DNA of 64,000 nucleotides. Origin: Microbacterium sp. Leaf151 (GTDB lineage: Bacteria; Actinomycetota; Actinomycetes; Actinomycetales; Microbacteriaceae). Below, in pieces: positions 16,206 through 25,532 of this stretch (its first letter is position 1; each line of letters begins with the position of its first letter). The notes beneath the pieces were generated by a model, which ran no database searches, was not told the DNA's origin, and saw only the letters and a list, made by a program, of their open reading frames with translations. The position numbers and the translations under genes are program-made. The DNA lies in contig NZ_LMOR01000002.1 of assembly GCF_001424225.1 (NCBI RefSeq), positions 124,001-188,000 of the forward strand, in the 5' to 3' direction.

Positions 16206-18068
16206 CTACCCCAGAGTCGCGCTGGGCGAGGAGATGCATCTCGCCTGGACGGCGGTCGGGAGCGACGCGTCCGCGGTCGGTGTGATGAGAGCCTCAGCCT
16301 CCGACGCCCCGGAATCCGATTCGACGGTGATCACGACCGTGTCTGTCGCTTGCGGACCGAGTGTCGAACCGAAGGTCAGCACGTCTCGTCCGTCGAACGA
16401 TCCCTCCGTCGGACCTGTGCCGCTCGTGGTTGTCGCCGAGGCCAGCCTCCACCCCTCCGGAAGGAAGATGTTGCTGACCACGGTCGCGGCGCCGGGCGCG
16501 GTCCCAAAAGCCCCATTTCCCGTGACGTATTTCGGCAGGCTGGTTGCGGCGTCTGTGGGTGCCGTGTTCGTCAAGGTCATCGTGACGGTGAGCTGACGGT
16601 CCTGGGCACTGCACGGGCCCCACGTGAGTGTCACGATCGGTCGAACGTAGAAGCTCATCTTGGACCCCGTCCCGTCGTTGAGATACACGCCGAAACGAGC
16701 GGTGTCTGAGTCCGTGGTCGGAATGGCGCCGGCGAGGGTTGTGCCATCGATGAGAGCTCGTTGCATCGGATCTGCCGACCACAGGAGGATGCGACGTTCT
16801 TCGGTCGCGCGCGCAAGGGCAGTCACCAGACCGGTCGCGGAGCCCCGTCCGTCCAGGAGAGCGGAGAAGACAGCGCCGGTTGCGCCGGCGAAGAAGGCAT
16901 CTTGTGCAGCAGGCTCGGGGTAGCGCTGGTACACATCGTTCAGCAGAACGGACACGGCGCTGGCGGATGTCAGAGACTCCCCGTCCGGGAGAGCGACCGG
17001 TCCCGTGGCCTGCAGTAGGTAGGACAGGGTCACCGGGTCGATTGCGACGACCCCGTCGACGTCGACTCCCGTCTGCTCGCGATACATCTCCTTCGCTAGC
17101 GGGCCGTCCACGGAGAAGTCGGGGATCTCCGTCAGGTTATGGAAGAACCGAGCAGGACGGGATCCATAGATCTCCCGCACGTCATCTGGCAGTTGCGCGG
17201 CGGGCGCCCTGATCCCGCGTGACAGCTCTGTGGCGGACCGCGTGTCGATGAGCGATATCACGCCCCCGTCGGTCCGCATGAGAATCGCGGTGCCGGTGAT
17301 GCCACCGAGAGAACGCCACTCGGCGTTGTTCTGGACGAGGACGAGGTACGAGCGCGGACCGTCGTCGCCCAGCATGGCGGGGAAGAGCTTCGTGGCCCGT
17401 GCGAGCGCGTCGATGGCGGCGGACGACCGGGTGAACAACGCGTCGGCTCGATCGACTGCTGAGCCGACCGAGCCGATGAGGGGGGTACGGTCGAGGCCCT
17501 GAATGGCGGATGCTGCGCGACCCGATGCGTCAGCCGCACGTTGTGCCGTCGGCTCGAGCTCGACAAAAGGCGCCGTATCGAACCGGCCGCCGCTCGGCCG
17601 CAGATCGTCGAGGGAAATATCCTGCGCGACCGCCGCCAGAGGCAGTAGCGCACCGGTGAGGAGCTGATCTGACGAGGCGGCGATGGTGCGGAAGGCGGAC
17701 AGTTGTGGGCCCAACCACGGTGTCCGTTCGGCCAGGGACCAGATCCCGTCAGACGTGAGTTCGTGGGCGCCTCGAGCCTCGGTCGCGATGTTCTCGAGGG
17801 CAGGCCCCGCGAGGGACGGGTCCGCCGCGAACGCCGCTGATACGTCGGAAACCGATGCTTCTACACGAGTCAGATGGTCATATGCCAGCGCGCCTCGCAC
17901 CCCGACCCACACGATGATGAAGCAGGCGACGACGGACAAGGCCGCCAGAACCCAGGCGGCAAGTCTTCCTGCATGGTGCAGCCGCGGCGGAAGGATTCGG
18001 GAGCTCAACCGGCGAGCGTCCGTTCTGCGATCCGCCAGCGTGCGGACTTGCGTCCCTTCGCGTCGCAA
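16206..18068 (-). CDS. DUF4012 membrane-anchored protein
   Basis: A 620-residue protein with a basic cytoplasmic N-terminus, one membrane helix (about residues 35-60, AAWVLAALSVVACFIIVWVGV) and a long extracytoplasmic region. The DUF4012 block is recognisable: SYLVLVQNNAEWRSLGGITG, FFHNLTEIPDFSVDGPLAKEMYRE and DGVVAIDPVTLSYLLQATGP. DUF4012 resembles parts of LytR-CpsA-Psr proteins and is common in polysaccharide loci, which suggests work on the exported polymer or its wall attachment; this is inference. It follows the tyrosine-kinase gene by 34 bases. The start appears to be a TTG at 18068, as no ATG/GTG fits. Confidence 0.82.
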   Translation of the reverse strand: MRREGTQVRTLADRRTDARRLSSRILPPRLHHAGRLAAWVLAALSVVACFIIVWVGVRGALAYDHLTRVEASVSDVSAAFAADPSLAGPALENIATEARGAHELTSDGIWSLAERTPWLGPQLSAFRTIAASSDQLLTGALLPLAAVAQDISLDDLRPSGGRFDTAPFVELEPTAQRAADASGRAASAIQGLDRTPLIGSVGSAVDRADALFTRSSAAIDALARATKLFPAMLGDDGPRSYLVLVQNNAEWRSLGGITGTAILMRTDGGVISLIDTRSATELSRGIRAPAAQLPDDVREIYGSRPARFFHNLTEIPDFSVDGPLAKEMYREQTGVDVDGVVAIDPVTLSYLLQATGPVALPDGESLTSASAVSVLLNDVYQRYPEPAAQDAFFAGATGAVFSALLDGRGSATGLVTALARATEERRILLWSADPMQRALIDGTTLAGAIPTTDSDTARFGVYLNDGTGSKMSFYVRPIVTLTWGPCSAQDRQLTVTMTLTNTAPTDAATSLPKYVTGNGAFGTAPGAATVVSNIFLPEGWRLASATTTSGTGPTEGSFDGRDVLTFGSTLGPQATDTVVITVESDSGASEAEALITPTADASLPTAVQARCISSPSATLG

Positions 18069-18102
18069 CGCTCTAAAGACGACAGGGCCGATCCGTGGCG
18101 AC

Positions 18103-19629
18103 TCACGCGTCTCGTGTGACTTCTCGTGCGGTTCGACGAGGCCCCGGATCGGCTGAACCTCTGGATGCTTCGCTCTCGCCGGTCACATCTGTCGAGCCGG
18201 TCCGGAATCGCAGTGAGGCCAGCGTCTTCGGTTCCCGATCGACCGGTCCTCCTCCTTCGCCGTAGCCATAGACCGAGCCGTACCCGTACCCATACCCGTA
18301 GGCGGAGTAGTAAGAGTCCGGTCCTCTGGTGGGGACCATCGACATGACGAAGCCGGCTAGGTTCGCATCCACGGCGTTCAGTGCTTCGGTCGCACCCGTG
18401 AGCTGATGTTTGGTTGTTCGACCAGCGGCTACCACCATCAGCGCACCGCTCGTGAGTCGCGAGAGGATGGCCGCGTCTGTGACCGGCAAAAGGGGAGGAC
18501 CGTCGCAAAGGACGACGTCGAAGTCGTTCTCGAGAGCGCCGAGAAGCACACCCATCTGGGTGGAACCGAGCAACTCACTCGGGTTCGGCGGAATCTTGCC
18601 GGCGGGGAGGACGTACAAACTCCGCCCGCCCCAGGGCAACATGACGTCGCGAACGTCCGCGCGACCGATCAGAACGTCGGTGAGACCCGCACCGCCCTCG
18701 ATGCCCAGGTACTCGGCCACCTTCGGCTTGCGCAGGTCCGTGTCGAGCAGCGCGACTCGTTTTCCTGCGTCAGCAAGAGCGATCGCGAGATTGATGGTCG
18801 TCGTGGACTTGCCTTCGCTGGGGATCGAGCTGGTGATGACGAAGCTCGATCGGCCGCCCATGTCGAGGAACTGCAGGTTCGTGCGAAGTGCTCTGAACGA
18901 CTCCGCGCGGGGACTCGACGGGTCAGCATGAACAATCAGCGGCCGCTCTTTTGCCTTGGCGTCGTACGCGATCGCGCCGATGGCCGGAGCGCCCGTGATG
19001 AGTTCGGCGTCCCGCGGGGTTCGGATCCGGTTGTCCAAACTCGTCCGGAGAACGGCGACGAGGATGGCCAATCCAGCTCCTACGAACAACCCCAGAGCCA
19101 CATTGAGAAGTGTGTTGGGGCTCGAAGGCGCCAACGCGGGTTCGGCCTGGCTGACGAGACTCAGCCGCACCGGGCTCGATCCGTCACTTGCTTCGGGCTC
19201 CAGCCGGGGCACGGCGGCGGACAGGCTCGTGGCGATGGCGTTCGCGATGTCGGCAGCGCTTTCCGCGTTCCGATCAGAAACCGTCACGGTGATGAGAGTG
19301 GAGTTCGGCGATGCTGTTGCCTTCACCTCGCTCGCGAGTGCCTTGGCCGTGACGTCCAGATCGAGGCTGTCTACAACGGGCTGCAGCACAATGGGCGTGG
19401 ACACGAGTCCGACGTAGGTGTTGATGCGCGCCTGCGTGAAGCTCGAGCCTTGCTGAAGTTCTGCGACGGTGTTGCCCGATTGCGTGGACACGAAAACGGT
19501 GCTCGACGATTCGTAGATGGGAACGCGGGTGAGCGTGTATCCGACCATGACTGCGGCGCCCAGCAATGTCAGCACAATCATGACGAGCCAGTTTTTACGC
19601 AGGATACGGATGTAGTCGCTGAGCTCCAT
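18103..19629 (-). CDS. Polysaccharide co-polymerase/tyrosine autokinase (Wzc/CpsCD type)
   Basis: A 508-residue fusion of a Wzz chain-length domain with a bacterial tyrosine kinase. Membrane helices flank the Wzz part (NWLVMIVLTLLGAAVMVGY near the start and LLNVALGLFVGAGLAILVAVL at about residue 180). The kinase has Walker A in SSIPSEGKSTT, Walker A' in VALLDTDLRKP and Walker B in DVVLCDGPP. The C-terminus carries a Tyr cluster (YYSAYGYGYGYGSVYGYGEG), the usual autophosphorylation site. It should set chain length and control polymerisation/export. The ATG at 19629 has AAAGG five bases upstream. A probable phosphatase gene lies just upstream. Confidence 0.93.
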   Translation of the reverse strand: MELSDYIRILRKNWLVMIVLTLLGAAVMVGYTLTRVPIYESSSTVFVSTQSGNTVAELQQGSSFTQARINTYVGLVSTPIVLQPVVDSLDLDVTAKALASEVKATASPNSTLITVTVSDRNAESAADIANAIATSLSAAVPRLEPEASDGSSPVRLSLVSQAEPALAPSSPNTLLNVALGLFVGAGLAILVAVLRTSLDNRIRTPRDAELITGAPAIGAIAYDAKAKERPLIVHADPSSPRAESFRALRTNLQFLDMGGRSSFVITSSIPSEGKSTTTINLAIALADAGKRVALLDTDLRKPKVAEYLGIEGGAGLTDVLIGRADVRDVMLPWGGRSLYVLPAGKIPPNPSELLGSTQMGVLLGALENDFDVVLCDGPPLLPVTDAAILSRLTSGALMVVAAGRTTKHQLTGATEALNAVDANLAGFVMSMVPTRGPDSYYSAYGYGYGYGSVYGYGEGGGPVDREPKTLASLRFRTGSTDVTGESEASRGSADPGPRRTAREVTRDA

Positions 19630-19854
19630 GGTGCCTTTCAAGAACGCGCCGCCAGCCTGTTCGGCCCGGCCGCAGGAATGAGCCCCAGTCTTCCACAGGA
19701 ATCGTCACGTTCAGGATCGGTGCGCTACAACCATGTGTCGATTGGGCGTCGATTTAGGTGTTTACGGGATTAACGGCTCTTGCCGAACCAACCGGGTGAA
19801 CCGATCTCCAGTCGCATCCGTCGTTCTCATTCAGGATGATGCTGAGACAGCGGA

Positions 19855-20466
19855 TCATCCCTCGCGTGTCGGTCCCAGAGCAACGAGGCGGACTACGCGT
19901 TCCACCGCTATCAACGCCGGCTCCAGTTGACGGGCGGCTTGCTCGTAGACACCGCGGGATCGCCGGTACGGATCCACGACGTCGTCGTCATTCGGCCGCA
20001 TGGGAGGCAGCACCAGACCTCGTCGAGCGTTCACAGCGGCGAGCGCCCCCGCGAGGCGGGAATGGGGGTCGCCGGCGGTGTTCGAGGCGGCCTCCAAGAG
20101 TTCCGCATCCGACATCTCCTCGGTGAGGCGCGCGAACTCCCGCGCCGTGAAACAGCGACGCATCTGCGCCGGGGCGAGCTCGACCACCTCGCGGCGGTGT
20201 TCACGGGCCATCGCCACGGTGAGATCGACGGCCTCCAGGTCAGTCGCCTTCAGACGCCGGGCGCGATGTTGCGCGAGTTCGTCGGCGACGGCCCCCATGC
20301 CCACCCCCGTCTCTACAGCTTCATGGGTGGCCTGCATGCCTTCACGCGGCCGCGTGCCCGCGCTGTCGACCCTCACACCGAGGGTCGACAATCGAGTCCG
20401 CAGCACCTGCGCGGCGACCGGTGATCGGCAGATATTGCCTGTGCAGACGGTCATGATTCTCAGCAC
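19855..20466 (-). CDS. Low-molecular-weight protein tyrosine phosphatase
   Basis: A 203-residue phosphatase. The catalytic P-loop CTGNICRS starts at Cys8 and ends with Arg14-Ser15. The general acid region is DDDVVDPYRRS near residue 160, longer than the usual DP(Y/W) spacing because of an insert (residues 85-150). It most likely dephosphorylates the Tyr-rich tail of the neighbouring autokinase, as Wzb does for Wzc. The GTG start (MLRIMTVCTGN) has GAAGG upstream. It is the same strand as the kinase but separated by about 225 bases, so a separate promoter for the kinase operon is likely. Confidence 0.92.
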   Translation of the reverse strand: MLRIMTVCTGNICRSPVAAQVLRTRLSTLGVRVDSAGTRPREGMQATHEAVETGVGMGAVADELAQHRARRLKATDLEAVDLTVAMAREHRREVVELAPAQMRRCFTAREFARLTEEMSDAELLEAASNTAGDPHSRLAGALAAVNARRGLVLPPMRPNDDDVVDPYRRSRGVYEQAARQLEPALIAVERVVRLVALGPTREG

Positions 20467-20584
20467 GGCGGCCTTCGGTTCGGCGACGGGAATGTCGCGG
20501 TCGGTTTTATCGACGGTAGCTTAATGACGTGCTGACGAGTCTTTTCGACGATCCACCCGGGCGTTTCACCGAACCCGACCAACC

Positions 20585-21358
20585 ATGTCAGTCGACCGCC
20601 ACGTGAGCCGCGACGGCATGACGGTGCAGAGCTCGGCGGCGAGGCGAGAGCGGTCGAGCCGTGCCCGCTCGGATTGGCGGCTGGGTGGGCGGGGTGTGCA
20701 TCGTTGGGATGGTGTCGTCATTGCCACCGCCTTGATCAGCTGCGGTGTGGCTGTCATCGCCTCAGGTTGGGTCGGCCGATCGCCCATGCCATGGGCCCCC
20801 GCGTTATCCGTGATCGTCCTCTGGGGGGGACTTGGCCTCCCCGCCGTCCTGGCGTTTTCGAGGGGAGTGCCAGCACGCCTCCTTACGTTTCACGCGCGCG
20901 ACCTGTTGTGGGCGTTCTGCCTGGGTCTCGCATTGCGCATTCTCCAGGGCATGCTCAGCAACGCGAACTCTTCGCCGTTCCCCTCGTTCTCCGGTGGAGC
21001 GGATACCCGCGACGAGCTAGTGGGACTGTCTTTTCGAGTGGCGAGCGGACTCGTCTCGCCCCTGTTCGAGGAGTTCTTCTTCCGAGGCGTCCTTTTGGTG
21101 GCCACGTACCAGATGCTGCGAAGACCTCTCGGCTTCGTCGGCGCAGGCGTCGCCGCGACGGTGGCGTCCGTGGCGTTATTCGTATGCCTGCATCTCTTCT
21201 TCGAGGGGTTGAGCGGTGCGGAAGTCACCCAACTCGTCTTCGTCGGTTTCGGCTGCGCCGTGTATACACTCGCGACCGGACGCCTGTGGGGTGCGGTGTT
21301 GATCCATCTGACCTACAACGCGTCCTTCTTCGGCCTCATGGCACTCGGAACAGTCTGA
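20585..21358 (+). CDS. CPBP-family intramembrane glutamic protease
   Basis: A 257-residue protein with about seven hydrophobic helices. The abortive-infection/CPBP motifs are intact: motif 1 EEFFFRG (paired Glu and Arg), motif 2 FVCLHLFF with His, and motif 3 HLTYN with His/Asn. In eukaryotes the family includes Rce1, which trims prenylated proteins; in bacteria it includes bacteriocin-immunity and regulatory roles. It is oriented against the flanking polysaccharide genes. The first 40 residues are basic and poorly conserved, so the start (ATG 20585) is uncertain. Confidence 0.85.
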   Translation: MSVDRHVSRDGMTVQSSAARRERSSRARSDWRLGGRGVHRWDGVVIATALISCGVAVIASGWVGRSPMPWAPALSVIVLWGGLGLPAVLAFSRGVPARLLTFHARDLLWAFCLGLALRILQGMLSNANSSPFPSFSGGADTRDELVGLSFRVASGLVSPLFEEFFFRGVLLVATYQMLRRPLGFVGAGVAATVASVALFVCLHLFFEGLSGAEVTQLVFVGFGCAVYTLATGRLWGAVLIHLTYNASFFGLMALGTV

Positions 21359-21669
21359 GGTCACCGAGACCCCGAGGTGAGGGCGCGATCGGACATCCCC
21401 CCAAGAAAGCTCGCGCCACGGCGAGTGGACCCGGTGAACATCCACCGCAGCGGTTTGACCCGTGGTTCGTCGATCGAGAATGAGTCTGACGAGGCCGTGG
21501 CAGAGAAGCTCGATCCATGAGCCTTTCGGACAAACATGATCTCTGATTCGCAGGCTCGGGTGCAGAAGTTGTCAAGCGACTGGGTCGCTGACGAGGGCGT
21601 CGCGTCGAGCATTCCCGTGTGCGTGGACGCGTTGCGGATGTGCGTCGGACCTCTCCATAGCCACCAGAC
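21359..21669. other. 310-base gap with no convincing gene
   Basis: The stretch between the CPBP gene and the O-antigen ligase gene holds a minus-strand open frame of 83 codons (21361-21612, MLDATPSSATQSLDNF...). It lacks a recognisable domain, has ordinary rather than G/C-biased third positions and no ribosome site. Base composition is lower in GC than the flanks. I see no repeat or hairpin. Confidence 0.5.
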
Positions 21670-23046
21670 CTACACAGATCGGTACTGACGACGAGCGTCC
21701 GCGCCGCGGCGCTCGAAGATGCGGCGGTGGGCCTTCCCCGGCGCGTCGGGCGGTTGGGTTCCTCTGCTGGTCGTCACTGCGAAAGCGGCCGCGATACCAG
21801 CGACAGGAAAATAGAGGAACGGGTCAATCAGTTGGTTTGAAACCCATCCTCCGAGCAGCCAGACAGAGACGCTAACAGCGAGATAGACGGTCAAGCCGCT
21901 CTCGAAGCCGCGCACCCTCCAGGCGTCCCGGATGCTCATCACCCAGTAGCTGACGACGGCGAGGAACAACAGTAGGCCGCCCGCCGCGAGGAGCTGCAGA
22001 TAGATGTTGTGCGCGAGAAGCACGTATTCGATGCCGAGCCCGTGTAACGGCGAGTGTTGCAAGTCGAGTAACGCCTGGGCGGCAAGATCGGAACGTCCCT
22101 CATCGCTCTGCGCGGCGTTGGCGCTCGAGAAGCGGAAGAGTTCGGAAGTCTGCTGGAGTATCGACGGGTCTAGCACGAGCACGTACACGACGATCGCTGC
22201 AACGAGGCCGATGAGCCACGGTATGACTCGGCGGCTTCGCGTGGCGAACATGAGCACCAACAGGATGCCGACAATGACGCCAGCCTGTGCCGCCCGCGAC
22301 CCGGAGAAAACGGCACCGGCTGATGTGACGGCCAGGAGCAGCAATCCCAGCCAGCGTCGGCCGCCCATGATCCATAGCGCGGCGGGGGCCGCGACAGCGC
22401 AGCTGATGCCGAGGCTGTTGGGGTGGAAGCTGAGGCCCGCACCGCGGCTCAGTCCGTTCTGGAAGCCCAGCAGGGTGACGGAGACGTTCGTGATCCCTGC
22501 GAAATCGAGGATAGCGACCAGGGCGCTCACCGCGGCACCAATTACCCACGCCGTGATTACCCGCGGCACCCAGGCTGGGCGACGACGGGCGGCCAGGGCG
22601 AGCACGGCGGGCAGGACGGTCATGGCGAGCACCCACTGGCCGGCGCGCACCCAGGGGTTGATCGTGGTGACGTCGAGAGCAGTGACGTACTCGAACCGAC
22701 CGAGGAGGTAGGAAGCGTCCACCGGGATTACCGCGTGCACGCCGACGACGATTGCGACGGCGAGCGCGGGCAGCCAGACCCACAGCGGGCTGCGTCCCGG
22801 TGCACGAGTCGCCAGTGTGTCCAAGCTGATGAGTAGCGCGGCCAGAGCCAGGAACAGCACGCCGGGGCGGTTGTTGGCGATGTTCAGCGCGTTCCAGGGC
22901 GAGGTGAGCGCAGCGACCACGAGGAGTGCGCCCCCGATGTCCGTCAGCGTCCACTTGCCGGGCGAGATGCGCGGGGCATGCTTCGCGCGGACGGTGAGCG
23001 TGTGCGACCCGGCGATCATGACTGGGAACCTATCTATCTGCGACAT
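21670..23046 (-). CDS. O-antigen ligase/polymerase family protein (Wzy-like)
   Basis: A 458-residue protein with about 12 hydrophobic segments. The large periplasmic loop typical of the Wzy_C/WaaL family contains LQHSPLHGLGIEYVLLAHNIYLQLLAAGG; the G-x-G...AHN-x-YL pattern is the family hallmark. A second landmark is FHPNSLG. In a Wzx/Wzy locus it would polymerise lipid-linked repeat units outside the membrane. The C-terminal 35 residues are Arg-rich and cytoplasmic. It is the last gene of the leftward operon beginning at the WcaF-like gene; the acyltransferase ends 15 bases upstream. Confidence 0.85.
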   Translation of the reverse strand: MSQIDRFPVMIAGSHTLTVRAKHAPRISPGKWTLTDIGGALLVVAALTSPWNALNIANNRPGVLFLALAALLISLDTLATRAPGRSPLWVWLPALAVAIVVGVHAVIPVDASYLLGRFEYVTALDVTTINPWVRAGQWVLAMTVLPAVLALAARRRPAWVPRVITAWVIGAAVSALVAILDFAGITNVSVTLLGFQNGLSRGAGLSFHPNSLGISCAVAAPAALWIMGGRRWLGLLLLAVTSAGAVFSGSRAAQAGVIVGILLVLMFATRSRRVIPWLIGLVAAIVVYVLVLDPSILQQTSELFRFSSANAAQSDEGRSDLAAQALLDLQHSPLHGLGIEYVLLAHNIYLQLLAAGGLLLFLAVVSYWVMSIRDAWRVRGFESGLTVYLAVSVSVWLLGGWVSNQLIDPFLYFPVAGIAAAFAVTTSRGTQPPDAPGKAHRRIFERRGADARRQYRSV

Positions 23047-23061
23047 TGGATGCGTCGAAAG

Positions 23062-24171
23062 TCAACTGCGAGGTGCGCGGGGGAGCAGCTTGTCCGTCCC
23101 CTTGTCGGCCAGCCACGCCGCTCCGATCGTTCCCGCGATCGCGGGAACGATCCACCAAGACTCGTTGGCTGAGGTCTGCACGAGAATCGGGTAGTGCACG
23201 ACGTAGAGCCCGTACGAGATGCCAGCTACCGCCGCCGCCGCGCCGGCAACTCGGACACTCATCCGAGCGAGGAGTGAGCGGATAGGCGTGAAAAGCAGTG
23301 CGAAAAGGACCAGCACGACTGCGCAGTGTCGGAAGATCAGGAATGGAAAGTAGCCGAGTCCCGCGAAGCCATAGGCGAAGACTCCGACCGCTGCCGCGGC
23401 GCAGAGCACCGTCAGGCCCACGAACTCGGGAAGCGCGTTACGCACGCGGATACCGCCACCCAGATACAGGTGCGCGACCATTGCTCCGGCCCACCACATC
23501 AGGAAGTACGCGATCACAAGGGACAGGTGGTTGGGTGCCATCAGGTACGTCGCATAGGCGACGACCGAAACGATCGGCACGGCCCAACGCGTTGCAACCT
23601 CAGACCGTCGCCAGGCAATCATGACTATGGGGAAGACCATGTAGAAGAAGATCTCGTAAGACAGGGACCAAAGCGGATCGTTGCCGAGGTAAGGGTCCGT
23701 GACGACCCCCGGCTTGAGGAAGCCGATATCCTGCACGGCCAGGAGCGTACCCAACAGAGACTCGACTGAGAACGATTGACTAATCAGTCCGGTAGCCCAC
23801 AACGCTGTGGAGATGGCCATCGCGACCAGCATGGGCGGGTAGATTCGCCGAACGCGCCGGAGGTAGTACCCCATTGGTCGAGCCGAGCGGTCCTTCTCGT
23901 TCGCGAAGATCACGAAACCGCTCAGCAGGAAGAAGACCAGCACGGCCTCCTGGCCGAAGGAGAAAATTGCGCCCGCGGGGCCCGGGATCTGGACGGTGTG
24001 ATGAACCACCACGTATAGCGCAGCCATTGCGCGCGCGACGTCGAGGCCTGCCCGCACGCTCGGCGAAAGCGTTCGTGGCGCTATGGTTTCCTGCTCCGAT
24101 CCCGTCGTTCTCTGAGCAGATCTTGAGGGTGGTGTCGTGTCTCTTTTGTAGGTCCCGTTCAACTCGTTCAT
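23062..24171 (-). CDS. Membrane O-acyltransferase (OafA/YrhL, acyltransferase 3)
   Basis: A 369-residue protein with about ten membrane helices. The family motif near the N-terminus is GLDVARAMAALYVVVHHTV, with the catalytic-type His pair (VVHH), followed by FFLLSGFVIF and YYLRRVRRIYPPML. The length matches acyltransferase-3 enzymes without an extra SGNH domain. It likely O-acetylates the polysaccharide repeat unit. Its 3' part contains a 28-base perfect DNA palindrome. A gap of 163 bases with no gene separates it from the flippase gene upstream. Confidence 0.88.
   Translation of the reverse strand: MNELNGTYKRDTTPPSRSAQRTTGSEQETIAPRTLSPSVRAGLDVARAMAALYVVVHHTVQIPGPAGAIFSFGQEAVLVFFLLSGFVIFANEKDRSARPMGYYLRRVRRIYPPMLVAMAISTALWATGLISQSFSVESLLGTLLAVQDIGFLKPGVVTDPYLGNDPLWSLSYEIFFYMVFPIVMIAWRRSEVATRWAVPIVSVVAYATYLMAPNHLSLVIAYFLMWWAGAMVAHLYLGGGIRVRNALPEFVGLTVLCAAAAVGVFAYGFAGLGYFPFLIFRHCAVVLVLFALLFTPIRSLLARMSVRVAGAAAAVAGISYGLYVVHYPILVQTSANESWWIVPAIAGTIGAAWLADKGTDKLLPRAPRS
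23125..23152. repeat. 28-base perfect palindrome inside the acyltransferase gene
   Basis: The half-site GATCGTTCCCGCGA is followed immediately by its exact reverse complement, with no spacer. It encodes part of the last membrane helix (IVPAIAGTIG). Perfect symmetry over 28 bases is unusual in coding DNA. Confidence 0.9.
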
Positions 24172-24334
24172 GGGGCCACAGCCGTCGATATCTGGTTGGA
24201 CGCTCCCGCGATGGCCGGGGCGGAGTCGTGCTTACGTTCGTCCGTGAGACGTATGCCCGCCGGTTCTGGGAGCATCAACTCCGCCAATTCGGCCAGTGCG
24301 ACTCGTGAGGGAGCCGTGGGGGAGCGTCCGTGCA

Positions 24335-25522
24335 TTATCGGGGGTTCCTTCGCAGCCAGTACAGACGAATGAGATAGGTCGACCACCGCACGAAGGTAGC
24401 GAGACAGAAGCCGATGGTGCCGCCTGTCACCCCACCCATGCTGGCCCCCGCTGCAACCGACGAGAGGAGGACAGCTGCGAGGGCCAGACTGCTCCACACC
24501 ACGAAGCCTTCATCGTCGAGTCCTTGAAGTGCGTTGGTCATAGGAGTTGCGACGCCGAGGAAGAGGATGGCGTAAAGCGACCACCCCAGCGCGGCACCGG
24601 TATCCCCGTAAGAGTCTCCGAGAAGCCACTGAACGATCTGCGATCCGAACACGGCTACGGGGGCGCACAGCAACGCGAGAGCGGCCGTCGCCCCGATCAG
24701 TCGGATGGCTATCCGTCGCGCGTAGCTGCCCGATTGTCGTGCTGCGTGCGGCAGCATGATGGATCCGATCGCCCCGGGGATGATGAGCACGGGCTGGGCC
24801 AGGCGCGTCACCGCCGCATACCGCGCCGCTGTGTCGCTCCCGGTCAATGCCGTGACGACGGCGGCGTCGAGGAGCCTGCTCTGGCCCGCCAGGAATGGCC
24901 ACATGTACCGCGAACTGCGTCGGATCACCTGTCGGAGCGGCGTAGGAGACCGTTCCTCGGAGAGGCGGGTACGGACGTAACGGGTTCCGACGAACTGCGC
25001 GAATGCGCCGCCGACCGCGTACGAGAGGCAATACGCCAAGGTTGCGTCCCAGCCGCAGACGACCGCGACCACCACTCCGATCAGATTGATGCCGCGTCGC
25101 CCTACGATCGAGATGGTGGGCACGGATTTATTGCCGTCTGCGATCGCGACACCGAGAAGCGTGTCCGCATTCTTCTCGAGGAAGAACCCCACGCTGAGAA
25201 GTATCAGCGCGAGAACGAGGCCCCCGGGCGCAGCCAATGCAGCGCATAGCGCGAACAAAACCCCGAAGAGCAGAGTCGACCAGAGGTTCACGCGTAGGGC
25301 CGCGCGCACAAGGCTGTCTTCGCCCCTGGCGCGCGCTTTCGAGACGAAACCGGCGAGCCCGAGGTCAGCGAATGCGCATACGAACACCGCGATTCCGCTG
25401 ACCACGGAAACCGCCGCGAACTCAGCCGTGCTCGAGTTGCGCGCCAGGAAGATCAGCGCCAGCGCCTGTGCTGCACCCGAAATTCCCCGTGTGGCGACGA
25501 GTCCCGCGATTTGAGCCTTCAT
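24335..25522 (-). CDS. Polysaccharide flippase (Wzx-like, MOP superfamily)
   Basis: A 395-residue protein with 11-12 hydrophobic helices and the layout of the polysaccharide transporter family: MKAQIAGLVATRGISGAAQALALIFLARNSS at the start, SYAVGGAFAQFVGTRYVRTR mid-protein and the LPHAARQSGSYAR loop. It should move undecaprenyl-linked repeat units across the membrane for the Wzy-like protein. The ATG at 25522 is ten bases from the stop of the GT4 gene, implying one transcript. In-frame upstream starts would run inside that gene and are rejected. Confidence 0.85.
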   Translation of the reverse strand: MKAQIAGLVATRGISGAAQALALIFLARNSSTAEFAAVSVVSGIAVFVCAFADLGLAGFVSKARARGEDSLVRAALRVNLWSTLLFGVLFALCAALAAPGGLVLALILLSVGFFLEKNADTLLGVAIADGNKSVPTISIVGRRGINLIGVVVAVVCGWDATLAYCLSYAVGGAFAQFVGTRYVRTRLSEERSPTPLRQVIRRSSRYMWPFLAGQSRLLDAAVVTALTGSDTAARYAAVTRLAQPVLIIPGAIGSIMLPHAARQSGSYARRIAIRLIGATAALALLCAPVAVFGSQIVQWLLGDSYGDTGAALGWSLYAILFLGVATPMTNALQGLDDEGFVVWSSLALAAVLLSSVAAGASMGGVTGGTIGFCLATFVRWSTYLIRLYWLRRNPR

Positions 25523-25532
25523 GTGGTCAGTC

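Noticed and set aside
14779..16596. A 605-codon plus-strand open frame opposite the cupin, surface protein and DUF4012 genes
   Set aside because: It crosses three recognised minus-strand genes and two terminators; the product is low-complexity.
20585..21358. The CPBP protease as a phage-defence (abortive infection) gene
   Set aside because: The old family name is misleading, and no defence gene is near; an intramembrane protease role is more likely.
21361..21612. A possible 83-residue gene on the minus strand in the gap before the polymerase gene
   Set aside because: No ribosome site, no codon bias and no domain; left as intergenic.
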